A stretch of 64,000 bases of DNA from the NCBI GenBank assembly GCA_024684515.1, contig JAIKWS010000110.1, forward strand, positions 1 to 64,000. Reading direction: 5' to 3'. Shown piece after piece: positions 1 to 7,972 of this stretch. Made by a program: the position numbers and the translations under genes. The notes under the pieces are model-generated. The model was given only the letters and a program-made list of their open reading frames with translations, ran no database searches and was not told the origin of the DNA. This DNA comes from Prevotella sp. Lineage in GTDB: Bacteria; Bacteroidota; Bacteroidia; Bacteroidales; Bacteroidaceae. Each line of letters opens with the position of its first letter. Within the stretch, counting starts at the first letter, position 1.

Positions 1-3
1 ATG

Positions 4-184
4 AATCGGAGGGACAGGTTTTTGATTCCATGTGCAATAAACATCAAATACACTCGTTTTTTATCATACAAAGGCTATAGACGTGAACTTGTATGCCAAG
101 AACAAGAGTTACGGGTTTCCTTACTCGCTCATATATAAACTGAACAGAAGTATGAAAAGGAATCAAAAACCTGTCCCTGTGATT
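4..184. mobile_element. Candidate MITE: 181-bp element with 26-bp terminal inverted repeats
   Basis: The two ends (4-29 and 159-184) are inverted copies of each other at 24 of 26 positions, with a perfect 20-bp core containing GGGACAGGTTTTTGATTCC. The interior of about 130 bp has no long reading frame. One forward frame across the right half stays open, which could be a transposase or gene remnant. No convincing target-site duplication is seen. The layout fits a miniature inverted-repeat transposable element or a REP-type unit mobilised in trans. That class is inferred, and no transposase lies in the window. The left end is only 3 bases from the window edge, so a longer repeat cannot be excluded. 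Confidence 0.5.
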
Positions 185-238
185 TTCCGGTCAAATTTGT
201 CCAAGACGAAAAATATTCCACCAAAAGCGGTGATTTTC

Positions 239-330
239 TCAGATTTTTAGCTTACCTTTGCCATGTCATTGATGATTTTGCTTATTTTGAAATGCAGCTC
301 TAAGGTAAGTGAAAAATCTGACATGGCAAA
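239..330. repeat. Interleaved inverted repeats (pseudoknot-like arrangement)
   Basis: Segment 239-258 is complementary to 302-321 (18 of 20 positions). Segment 257-268 is perfectly complementary to 319-330 (12 of 12, TTTGCCATGTCA). The order A-B-A'-B' means the two helices cannot nest. They would form a pseudoknot or be mutually exclusive. A TACCTTTG box of the Bacteroidetes -7 type lies inside at 253-260. No gene follows on this strand within several hundred bases, so its role is unknown. Confidence 0.4.
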
Positions 331-394
331 ATCCTGGGCAACTTTTTGTTGCTCAGGAACTTATAAATAAAGTTAAACTAAAGTGCTGCGGAAT

Positions 395-612
395 TTAGGG
401 GAAAAAAGTTTTTCCTCGTATATTTCGCTTTTGCAGGATTTACGATGTAAATAAAATTCCGAATATAAAAATTTTTTCTACTTTTTTTAGGCAACATCTC
501 ATACAAATCTCTCAGAATGCCGATGTATAAAGGGCTGGAGGCCCGTGATGTGTTGCTCAAACACCTCATACGCCTCAAACCCTTTGTACATCGGTCTTTC
601 AGGGCTGTCGTA
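395..612 (-). repeat. Dispersed palindromic repeat, copy 1
   Basis: The core at 520-594 is a 75-bp imperfect palindrome whose arms begin CCGATGTA and end TACATCGG, with GCTCAA at the centre. On the minus strand it is followed by a conserved AT-rich tail (TTCTGAGA, GATTTGTATGAGATGTTGCC, TTTATTTACATC, ATATACGAGGAAAAAC). The same core plus tail occurs in opposite orientation at about 48550-48757. Overlapping short reading frames here are by-products of the palindrome and are not called as genes. The surrounding 600-760 bp contains nothing else recognisable. Confidence 0.75.
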
Positions 613-760
613 TGAGGTGATGGGGTGTTTTCGCAGAAAAACTTTAAAATTTTTGTGACGAAGCCAAAGTCCTTGTTGCTCAAGTGTCCACCCTTGGTTC
701 TTTGTCACATGATGATTTGCTGTAATAGGTGACTTTCTGAATGTACTATCATGTTTTTCA

Positions 761-1051
761 CTATTTGCTGACCTCCAAATACGATTTCAGCGCCTCGATG
801 TATGTCTTGAAGGCTTGCCGTCCTTTGTCGGTGATGCGGCAGATGGTGCATGGGCGCTTACCCTTGAAGGTCTTCTCAACCTCGATATAGCCTGCCGCCG
901 ATAGCTTGTCGATCTGCACACTCAGGTTGCCCGCCGTGGCTCCCGTCTGCTCCTTGATATACGGGAACTCGGCTTCATCGGTACTGATGAGCAGCGACAT
1001 CACGGCCAGTCGCAGCTCAGCGTGCAGCAGTGGGTCTAATGGCTGAAACAT
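761..1051 (-). CDS. Winged-helix transcriptional regulator (HTH_34-like)
   Basis: A 96-residue protein that is essentially one winged-helix DNA-binding domain. The recognition helix region reads TGATAGNLSVQIDKLSAAGY, and the wing follows at about residues 60-75 (KTFKGKRPCTICRITDKGRQAF). This size and pattern match the small MarR/ArsR-like regulators common in Bacteroidetes, where the N-terminal helix (LDPLLHAELRLAVMSLL) contributes to the dimer. It lies 12 bp downstream of a membrane-protein gene on the same strand, and the pair probably shares the promoter at 1797-1828. The regulator plus small membrane protein pairing is common in this phylum, suggesting autoregulation of an envelope function. 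The target is unknown. Confidence 0.85.
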   Translation of the reverse strand: MFQPLDPLLHAELRLAVMSLLISTDEAEFPYIKEQTGATAGNLSVQIDKLSAAGYIEVEKTFKGKRPCTICRITDKGRQAFKTYIEALKSYLEVSK

Positions 1052-1063
1052 AGACGGCCCTCC

Positions 1064-1690
1064 TTATTTCTTGTTTTGTAAATGAATCACAACTCCAGGT
1101 ATGATGAGCGCGATGATGGTGACGCTTGTCATTACATAAAGCTGTTGGTAAGAAGAGAAGAACAGTGCGGCTATAAATCCTCCCAGGCCCGCGATGAAAC
1201 CGCATCTTTCGATGAGACGGTTTTTGACGACACGCCCCGTGATGCATGTACTCATTCCGAAGCACAAAGAAATGATGCTCGTTATGCTGCTGAACAGATA
1301 TTTATTAGGGATAACCAGTTTTAAGGGCAGTACGCCAGTGCCTATCAGACAGAACAATACGCCGATACCTCCACAGAACAAACCAAATGTGGACCACACA
1401 TGACCTAAGGTCTTGCTGACGAATGTTGTTGGAACTGTTTCTTTCTTTTTGTCGATGATCCAATTGCCGATAAAGCCAATCACCCACATGCCTGCCCATA
1501 GGGTGTTCCAAATGGAGCCACCGTGATTCTTCCACAAGTAAGCAATCAGCGGCGCAAATATAATGATGCAAACTCCCCACCACATCAGGGGCAGGGCAGA
1601 ATTCTTGGTGATTGTGCGCTGACTGCGCTCTATCTGTTCTGCAATAATCTCCAGACTGCGCTCGGCAGTCATGTTGTTGTTTTCTTCCAT
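1064..1690 (-). CDS. Multi-pass inner-membrane protein of unknown function
   Basis: Not recognised beyond a Bacteroidetes membrane-protein type found next to HTH_34 regulators. A hydrophilic N-terminus with an amphipathic helix (MTAERSLEIIAEQIERSQRTI) precedes about six hydrophobic segments. These are around PLMWWGVCIIIFAPLIAYLW, NTLWAGMWVIGFIGNWI, GLFCGGIGVLFCLIGTG, FSSITSIISLCFGM, IAGLGGFIAALFF and VTIIALIIPGVVIHL. The start chosen is the ATG giving MEENNNMTAERS, because the upstream codons are low-complexity and A-rich. An upstream in-frame ATG at 1732 would add 14 residues. It is probably the first gene of a two-gene operon with the regulator downstream. Confidence 0.75.
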   Translation of the reverse strand: MEENNNMTAERSLEIIAEQIERSQRTITKNSALPLMWWGVCIIIFAPLIAYLWKNHGGSIWNTLWAGMWVIGFIGNWIIDKKKETVPTTFVSKTLGHVWSTFGLFCGGIGVLFCLIGTGVLPLKLVIPNKYLFSSITSIISLCFGMSTCITGRVVKNRLIERCGFIAGLGGFIAALFFSSYQQLYVMTSVTIIALIIPGVVIHLQNKK

Positions 1691-1796
1691 TGTTGTTTTT
1701 GTTTTGAGGGTACTTGAAATCTTTTTGTTCATGCTCGCCCCGTCGTTCCTCCTGCAGCAAGGTCAGACAGTGCATCGCACTACTTGTTTTGTGCTG

Positions 1797-1828
1797 CAAA
1801 GATAAATAACTTTATAATATAAACCAAA
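1797..1828 (-). promoter_or_regulatory. Bacteroidetes-type promoter for the membrane protein/regulator pair
   Basis: Reading the minus strand, TTTG (1825-1828), a 20-bp spacer and TATCTTTG (1797-1804) match the Bacteroidetes -33/-7 consensus. The start would lie about 100 nt upstream of the membrane-protein ATG. Confidence 0.65.
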
Positions 1829-2224
1829 TTATAAAGCAAATAAATTACAAAGAAGTGCATTATTTAACATTTGTAAACGGGATACGGGCGTTTTTTTGCG
1901 TTTTTCGTGGTTATATTCATCGGTGATCATGGTCCGAATCTAATAATTAAGCGATAAGTAATTGAAAGTTACCAAATGAAAGATAGGATGCAGAAAACAT
2001 CAGCCTTTGCCAATGACTGCCCCCAAAGAGATAGGACGGAATCCGAAAGGTATGGGGGACCAAACGTTTATGACTAAAATATGCCAATAGTGGCATTTTT
2101 TAGTCACGCAAACCATTAAAATAAGCGGTTCTGCGTATAGGGGAAACAACGGACTGCTTTCGTCAAATAAAAAATCTTTACGTCTTAGCATTCTTCCCTT
2201 GGCATTGCTCTGCAAGGAATGTAC
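1829..2224. other. Intergenic stretch without a supported gene; weak terminator-like hairpin
   Basis: No credible coding signal is visible. A 71-codon minus-strand frame at 2000-2215 has no promoter and no recognisable domain. At 2085-2103 a short hairpin (TGCCA, loop ATAG, TGGCA) is followed by T6 on the plus strand and by TATTTT on the minus strand. It could end transcripts leaving the glycosyltransferase gene at 2225, but the stem is only 5-6 bp. Confidence 0.3.
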
Positions 2225-3265
2225 CTATGTGTAGTCGTAGTTTCCTGTACTTTTCCTGATGCGATGTACGATTGCCTTCCAGATATTGCGCAGGCTTCCA
2301 TACCTTATATTGCGATATAGTTCCTCAAGACTGCGACCAGTCTTTATCATCGGATGTTCCCATGCCATGATGCGAAATACCCGTTCTTTGTACTTGGCAT
2401 CTTCAATGACGTTCTTGGGATGACGGAGGGGAAACGTCACATCGTAGCAAGGCATGGTCAGAAGCTTCTGCATTCGTCTCGGAAGGGTTTTGAATGAAGT
2501 CTGGAAATGTGCGGACTCAGACGAGACGGCATTGTTCTGTATCATGTTTCGTGCAGGTACGATAGTCAGACACGAGTTGAGGGTCATGTACGACCATAAC
2601 AGGGTCTCGTAGATAGGCTGTCCTGTCTGCTTGTGTCTGCGCATTTTCTTCACCATTTCCTTCCAGCCATATCTTCTGCTTTTCACCAGGTTCTCTAGTT
2701 GTCGCATGCTTTCGTCATCATCTACAACACTGTATTTCCCATCCCACTGACTGATCACCCTTCGCCATGATGCCCACCCCCATACTGGCATTACTGATGT
2801 GAACAGATAATCGTAGGGAAAGTCTGTCGTCTCCTCATGGTTGAAGCCGGCAATCATGGCTATGCGCAAGTCATTTTCATAGCGGTCGAGCAGTTCCTTG
2901 CAGAAAGGGATGAATGTGACTGATGGCGTGCTGTCGTCTTCGAGTACGACACACTTGTCGTATAGCGAGAACGCCCAGCGCAGGGCATGATAGTTTGATG
3001 CCCAGGCTCCGGCATTCTCGCTGTGATAGCTTCGCCGTACCTCTGTTGGCCAGTCAATGGCATCGTCGTCAACAATCTGGCGGGCAGCCTCCAGTTTCCC
3101 CATGTCATCAGTATTCCGTGGGCCGTCCTGATACAACAGCAGATGAGTGGGCCTTGCCGCCCTTATCGCTTCAAATGTACGTCGTAATGTCTGAGTACGT
3201 GTAAAGAACACAAGGAGTACGGCCACGTCAGTTCCCTGACTGGCATGATCAACAGATTTCTGCAT
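2225..3265 (-). CDS. Glycosyltransferase family 2-like protein, HlpA type
   Basis: 346 residues. The N-terminal Rossmann-like nucleotide-sugar fold begins VAVLLVFFTRTQTLRRTFEAI, and an acidic motif VVLEDDSTPS (about residues 106-115) corresponds to the DxD metal/nucleotide-sugar site. WGWASWRRV further on is typical of the Bacteroidetes hemolytic-protein-HlpA-like glycosyltransferases. The family name comes from a Prevotella intermedia clone with a haemolytic phenotype. The real activity is most likely sugar transfer onto a surface glycan. It is the last gene of an operon, 22 bp after a secreted protein gene and downstream of a TPR/HTH regulator. The substrate cannot be read from sequence. 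Confidence 0.8.
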   Translation of the reverse strand: MQKSVDHASQGTDVAVLLVFFTRTQTLRRTFEAIRAARPTHLLLYQDGPRNTDDMGKLEAARQIVDDDAIDWPTEVRRSYHSENAGAWASNYHALRWAFSLYDKCVVLEDDSTPSVTFIPFCKELLDRYENDLRIAMIAGFNHEETTDFPYDYLFTSVMPVWGWASWRRVISQWDGKYSVVDDDESMRQLENLVKSRRYGWKEMVKKMRRHKQTGQPIYETLLWSYMTLNSCLTIVPARNMIQNNAVSSESAHFQTSFKTLPRRMQKLLTMPCYDVTFPLRHPKNVIEDAKYKERVFRIMAWEHPMIKTGRSLEELYRNIRYGSLRNIWKAIVHRIRKSTGNYDYT

Positions 3266-3287
3266 TTTCGTTATAGGATTTTCCTCG

Positions 3288-4622
3288 TTACTTACTGACT
3301 ATCTTCTTTCCCTCATGAATATATATGCCCTTTTGTGATATTCCCTTCAAGCGCCGTCCTTGGAGGTCATATAACACAGGAGGATTGTTGGTTGGAGCTA
3401 TCCCTTTGATGCCTGCTATGGTTTCATATCCAGGAGCCTGATAGACGAGGACACCATTCTTCCAGCAGCGTAGCAGATAAGAGAAGGTCTGTTTCCCATT
3501 TGCAAAAAGCTGCTCGCTGAGATACTGATCTTTGCTTACTCCGATGCCCTCAATCAGGTAATAGCTCCACGGTGTGGTATCTCCAGCGAAGTATGACTGG
3601 CAGTCAAGTCCAGTGTCAATCGTAATCGTTCTGTAATTGTACCCTTGGCTTTCCAGCGTGCTGATGCTTGTAACATGCATTACTTCATTGAGACAGTCAC
3701 CCTCCTGGAGGCCAAAGTCAAGTAGCACCTCAGGATTCTCATTCGGTTTGACGACGTATAGTTTGCGTCCTTCTTCAAACAAGGCCAGCTCTGTATGATG
3801 TTCGGGGGAGTACAGCGTCTTACATTGTCGTCCTGCGATGAGTGTATCTCCTTTCATGTGGATGGTGTAGATGTGGCTGTCCTCTGGCCGTGCTGTCGTG
3901 ACGGCAAGGCATTCCCAGGTGGCTCCCTTAGTGAGCATTTCGTCGTATTGGATGATGACGTCTTGTTGGTCTTCCACAGCGTTCCTGCGCATAATCTTGT
4001 GTCCGCCTTTTGTAGAGAAGATGACATGACTGATGTTCGTTGGCTTTGGATGCCGTGCATTGCCTGGAGCAGCCTCATTCAGGAAGAGATCCATAGGTCC
4101 TCCGATGTACCCATATCGATAGACGATGCCTTTGTATGCCGGCAGGCAATGCTGGTCACCATTGTTCAGCATATAGTAGTCCAGAGAGTCTTTATTCCAC
4201 CAGTCAATGACCACCTCCCTGACCTCGCCACCCATCACTCCATATCTGATAGTATCGCCATATTCGTAAGGCTGGCGAAAGTCATAGAGCAGACATTCAT
4301 CGCCTATGCTGCCGTCTTCCAATACGGGCCGCACATAGATCAAGGTATCATATTCATTACGGATATACCCCTGTAGCTGGGTGCTCTCTTGTACGTGGTT
4401 TCTTGTGATGGTCTTTTCAAGTGCCATATAGCCCTCGTCGGCATGTCGCAGACAATAGGTCACCCTGATGGAGTCTTCGGGAGCGGATGGATTGTCTGTG
4501 TCGACGGTGTAGAAGACATCCCACTGCGAGCCTTCCACCCAGATGCTGCCCTCAGCGGTGGCGTCCTGTGCCTGAGTGCAAAGGGATACCAGGCAGGTAA
4601 AAGCAAGTGATAATCTTTTCAT
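3288..4622 (-). CDS. Secreted protein with T9SS-type C-terminal tail, function unknown
   Basis: 444 residues. A cleavable signal peptide (MKRLSLAFTCLVSLCTQA) is followed by a mainly beta-type body without a motif I recognise. The C-terminal 35 residues (VLYDLQGRRLKGISQKGIYI, then a lysine-rich end) resemble the short Prevotella C-terminal sorting or anchoring tails linked to type IX secretion. The ATG overlaps the stop codon of the upstream regulator gene by 4 bp (ATGA), so the two are probably translationally coupled. The protein may be an output or ligand of that regulator. Function is not claimed. Confidence 0.75.
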   Translation of the reverse strand: MKRLSLAFTCLVSLCTQAQDATAEGSIWVEGSQWDVFYTVDTDNPSAPEDSIRVTYCLRHADEGYMALEKTITRNHVQESTQLQGYIRNEYDTLIYVRPVLEDGSIGDECLLYDFRQPYEYGDTIRYGVMGGEVREVVIDWWNKDSLDYYMLNNGDQHCLPAYKGIVYRYGYIGGPMDLFLNEAAPGNARHPKPTNISHVIFSTKGGHKIMRRNAVEDQQDVIIQYDEMLTKGATWECLAVTTARPEDSHIYTIHMKGDTLIAGRQCKTLYSPEHHTELALFEEGRKLYVVKPNENPEVLLDFGLQEGDCLNEVMHVTSISTLESQGYNYRTITIDTGLDCQSYFAGDTTPWSYYLIEGIGVSKDQYLSEQLFANGKQTFSYLLRCWKNGVLVYQAPGYETIAGIKGIAPTNNPPVLYDLQGRRLKGISQKGIYIHEGKKIVSK

Positions 4623-5974
4623 TGTATGTATTGGTTTAGATAGTTTTCAATGGTTTGGTTCTGGATGTCGTTGTCCAGCTTCTTCTTCATGCGTTGTTTC
4701 CTCACGGCAACAGAAGCGGGGGCTATGCCATAGACATCGGCCAGGAGGGCGTTGGGGACACGCATCATCAGCAGACAGCAGAAGCGGACATCCTCTGTGG
4801 TGAGTGATGGATGCTGTTTGCGCAGGCGAGTGGTAAACCCAGGAAGCACCATGTCTGTGTTCTTCTCGATAAGATTCCACGACGACTCTTCCAGGTTTAT
4901 ATGCCCGCTCTTGTTACGGTTGGAATTGAGGATGGGCAGGATGATGGCAAAGAGATGCTCGTAGTACAGGCGTTGCAACTTGATATTCTCCTCCCTCACC
5001 ATGCTTTCGTTGACCTGTGCAACTTCTGAAAGACGCATCGCCTCAAGCTCATGGGCATGTGCAATCCGTGCCTTGCGACGATAGAAAAGACCTGCTGTTG
5101 ACGCTGCCAGTAAAAGTAGCAGCACTGCGATGATGACGACGTAGAGTCGTCCACGTTCTGCCTCGCGTTCTGCACGCTGGCATGCCATCTGACGTTCATG
5201 TTGGAGGGCATGTATGCGTGCCAGGTTCTCTGATGTCTCAGTCTTTGCAATGCTGTCGGAAATAGCCATCAGACTAATGGCATTGTCATACGCCTCCTTC
5301 CATTGCTTCGCATCTTCGTGCAGATACATCGACAGATGAGTCAGCTCTGCCTGACCGTGGATTCCACATGCAGAAATGTAGGAAGGGAGCAATGCAGTCA
5401 ATTCCTCGTGTTGTTCTTGTAAATCAAGCCCATAGGCATGTATGATGCGAAAAAAATCTGAATGTGCCACTTCTGGATAGGTACGTTTGGCTTCGGCAAT
5501 GTAGTATTCAACACTGTCGCCATCTTCTGCCATGAGATGTATCTGAGCCAGCAGGAGGAGCGTCTGGGCTTGGAAGTCGAGAGTGTCACGTGGAGCTAGC
5601 TGACAGGCCAGGTGTGCATCTATTGAAGCACTGTCCAGTTCACCCTCTACCATATAGGCGGTTGCCATTTGCTGTAGTGCCTCGGCCATCAGTGTATGTC
5701 CCCGTTTCCGATTGTAGCTGCTGATGGCTTTTGCTTCGCTCAGCATCTTCTGCAGATAGCATTTCTGAAGTTCGGTGAGGTTCTTCTTCTCATATTCAGA
5801 AGCTATCTGCGAATACAAGTTGTAGCACATCTCCGGATTGTCAGTATTCTGACACTTGTCCAGTCTGTTGAGCAGAGCAACCAGTGCCGAGTCTTCGTCA
5901 GCGAGAGGAGCATCGCTTACTTTGACGCAGCAGGCAAATAGTGCAGTGAGTGCTATGGGGTATAGATATTTCAT
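4619..5974 (-). CDS. Membrane-anchored TPR protein with C-terminal LuxR-like HTH
   Basis: About 451 residues from the chosen start. An N-terminal lipoprotein-like or signal segment (MKYLYPIALTALFACCVK) leads into helical TPR-like repeats through about residue 260, a coiled coil, and one transmembrane helix (LYVVIIAVLLLLLAASTAGLF). A cytoplasmic part ends in a helix-turn-helix (LTTEDVRFCCLLMMRVPNAL, then YGIAPASVAVRKQRMKKKL). This is the Bacteroidetes layout of a one-component regulator that senses outside the membrane and may bind DNA inside. A longer frame begins at 6010, but a -7 box lies at 5989-5996, inside that extension, so the start at 5974 is preferred. First gene of a three-gene operon. 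Confidence 0.8.
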   Translation of the reverse strand: MKYLYPIALTALFACCVKVSDAPLADEDSALVALLNRLDKCQNTDNPEMCYNLYSQIASEYEKKNLTELQKCYLQKMLSEAKAISSYNRKRGHTLMAEALQQMATAYMVEGELDSASIDAHLACQLAPRDTLDFQAQTLLLLAQIHLMAEDGDSVEYYIAEAKRTYPEVAHSDFFRIIHAYGLDLQEQHEELTALLPSYISACGIHGQAELTHLSMYLHEDAKQWKEAYDNAISLMAISDSIAKTETSENLARIHALQHERQMACQRAEREAERGRLYVVIIAVLLLLLAASTAGLFYRRKARIAHAHELEAMRLSEVAQVNESMVREENIKLQRLYYEHLFAIILPILNSNRNKSGHINLEESSWNLIEKNTDMVLPGFTTRLRKQHPSLTTEDVRFCCLLMMRVPNALLADVYGIAPASVAVRKQRMKKKLDNDIQNQTIENYLNQYIQ

Positions 5975-5988
5975 GCTTGATTTTTCTG

Positions 5989-5996
5989 CAAAGGTA
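5989..5996 (-). promoter_or_regulatory. -7 promoter element (TACCTTTG) for the TPR/HTH regulator operon
   Basis: TACCTTTG on the minus strand ends 14 bp before the ATG, so the leader would be only about 10 nt. No good -33 TTTG is seen at the expected distance. The element decides the start codon of the regulator gene. Confidence 0.55.
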
Positions 5997-6010
5997 CGAC
6001 AAATCATCAA

Positions 6011-6715
6011 ATTAAAAAAGCACGATCCTCAAATGTATATATGCGACTATGCTGTCATCCTGCTTTTACTATTGATAATCAGGCGAATAACGACAGTTGA
6101 AATGTATATCTAAATCTGTTGTAGTCAGTAATGTATAAGTCTCTTCTCCCTAACTCTCCAATCCCTCTTCTTTCATGCCGTTTATGATTTTGGTCATTCA
6201 GTGGCAGTTCTTGACGTCTGTCAGAGCAGCACTTGTAAGCACCTTGTCTCGCTAGGGTGTATTTGGACGGTACAATTGTAGTGTGTTGCAATATGGTTGC
6301 AGTTGCTGAATCTCCAGTAAATGAATCAGGTGCCCAGGCAGAGGTGCCTACTTGTCTGCAAAATAGGTTGCCCAGCGAAACAGGTTGCAACCCACGATGT
6401 TGCCCAGGACCTTAGGACTGATAGTTCCCGCAAGAGTCGCAGCCCACAGTATGTGCCAGAAATGGAAATCCCCTAGGTTTCGAGAAAGTGGATGGTGAGG
6501 GGCAGGATGGTGATGATGGTTTGCTTGTTCATAATCGTTTCGTTTTTATCTAATCTTACATTCTTAAATCGTGCAAATTTTTAGTTGCTATCTTTTGTCA
6601 ATCCATAACGCCTGTCAACGGCATTACACAAGTTGGTCTGTTCCTTTGTGTCTGCTTGCATCCAATGTCTGAGTTCCATATTCAGGTGTCCATGTTGCCT
6701 GTTAACGCAGTAAAG
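6011..6715. other. 700-bp gap with a possible decayed gene start
   Basis: No intact gene is visible. On the minus strand an ATG near 6531 opens with MNKQTIITILPLTIHFLET and then meets a stop. The first eight residues resemble signal peptides of Bacteroidetes thioredoxin-like/DUF4369 proteins. Reading frames further along are short and frame-broken. This is consistent with a degraded gene lying downstream of rsmF, but the family cannot be confirmed by eye. Confidence 0.25.
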
Positions 6716-7972
6716 TCACAAATAGTCATGCGAAAAAGGCTCGAGGATGCTGAAAGGCTGCTCGGGGAGATGAGTACTGCGGATGGCCCACTCCTTGGGA
6801 TAGAGGTTGTTGGCACGGCTGCCGATGTTTTTCACCAGCCCCAAGGGATGGCCCTGATAGCAGACTTGCAACAGGCCTCGTGGGGCATCAGGATCGAGCC
6901 GGAGGGCCTGTCGCTGTAGATAGCTGATGGCATCGTGGTAGTCGAGCGAAATGTTGCCAACGGCTTTTTCGCGAGGTTCCCGTCCATCGAAGATGATGTT
7001 CAGGTTGGCGTTTTTCCTGTCGCGGGGCTTGTGTCGTCTTGCACTTGCGCCATCCTGGGTCTTGCCTCCCTTTTTCCTCAATACACAGACGAAGAGTCCT
7101 TCGCTGCGGGTGATACCTGGCAGGAAACGGTAGACAGGCTCGTGGAAGTCGGCCAGCAGCGAGCCTGTGATGCCCCATTCGGAAGCGATGTCGACGGCTA
7201 GGATGTCGGCATCGAGTGTCTGCTGGATCCATCGAATGTTTTCCTCGTTTTCCTGCGTATTGAAGGTGCAGGTGCTATAGACGAGCAGTCCCCCGTCGCG
7301 CAGGCACTGCCAGGCATCGCAGACGATGTCACGTTGCAGCTGGGCACACTGCATGACTTTCTGCAGGCTCCACTCGCCAATGGTCAGTGGGTCTTTGCGA
7401 AACATGCCCTCGCCAGAGCAGGGCACATCGCAGAGAATGAGGTCGAAGGTGAGTCCCGCCACGACATAGTCCCTGGGATAACAGTTGGTGACGATGCAGT
7501 TGCCGTGTCCCCACTTCTGGATGTTCTCACTGAGGATGCTGGCACGCTGGCGTATGGGCTCGTTGGAGTAGAGCAGACAATGGTCGGGCAACAGGCTTCG
7601 CATCAGTGTGGACTTGCCGCCAGGAGCAGCACAGAGGTCGAGGGCCATACGTGTGTCGTCAGGCAGATGCTGTTCCATCACGGTATGGAGGAACATCGAT
7701 GCTGCCTCCTGCACATAGTAACAGCCGGCATGCAACAGCGGGTCGAAGGTAAAATTGGGCCGCTGGGGCAGATAACAGCCATTGGGGCACCAGGGCACCA
7801 ACTCGTAGGCTGGTAGTTGCTCGATGCTCAGTTTCTGTGGGTTGATGCGAATGCTGACAGGTGCCTCTTCCGCCAATGCCTCCCTATAGCGTGTGAATCG
7901 CTCGTCGCCCAGCAGGGTGCGTGTCTGCTGGAGAAAGGCTTCTGGTAGTGGATTTGCTGTTGGAGTTACCAT
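6716..7972 (-). CDS. rsmF: RsmF/NSUN-type rRNA (cytosine-C5) methyltransferase
   Basis: 418 residues of the NOL1/NOP2/Sun family, which transfers a methyl group from S-adenosylmethionine to C5 of cytosine in rRNA. SAM-binding motif I is LDLCAAPGGKST. The catalytic motif IV DVPCSGEGMF carries the PC dipeptide, and motif VI STCTF carries the second, nucleophilic cysteine. The C-terminal region after about residue 300 contains a basic linker (ARRHKPRDRKNA) and a PUA-like RNA-binding tail. The start overlaps the end of the upstream porE-like gene by 7 bp, so it is the distal gene of topB-porE-rsmF. The exact target cytosine is inferred from the family. Confidence 0.85.
   Translation of the reverse strand: MVTPTANPLPEAFLQQTRTLLGDERFTRYREALAEEAPVSIRINPQKLSIEQLPAYELVPWCPNGCYLPQRPNFTFDPLLHAGCYYVQEAASMFLHTVMEQHLPDDTRMALDLCAAPGGKSTLMRSLLPDHCLLYSNEPIRQRASILSENIQKWGHGNCIVTNCYPRDYVVAGLTFDLILCDVPCSGEGMFRKDPLTIGEWSLQKVMQCAQLQRDIVCDAWQCLRDGGLLVYSTCTFNTQENEENIRWIQQTLDADILAVDIASEWGITGSLLADFHEPVYRFLPGITRSEGLFVCVLRKKGGKTQDGASARRHKPRDRKNANLNIIFDGREPREKAVGNISLDYHDAISYLQRQALRLDPDAPRGLLQVCYQGHPLGLVKNIGSRANNLYPKEWAIRSTHLPEQPFSILEPFSHDYL

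Noticed and set aside
378..708. Overlapping minus-strand frames of 101 and 69 codons
   Set aside because: Both lie on the palindromic repeat and its tail. The sequence is explained by the DNA element, and copy 2 does not preserve the frames.
2000..2215. 71-codon minus-strand frame
   Set aside because: No promoter, no domain, odd composition, and it crosses a hairpin. Not enough to call a gene.
6079..6390. 103-codon minus-strand frame in the 6.0-6.7 kb gap
   Set aside because: No start context or recognised domain. At most part of a decayed gene.
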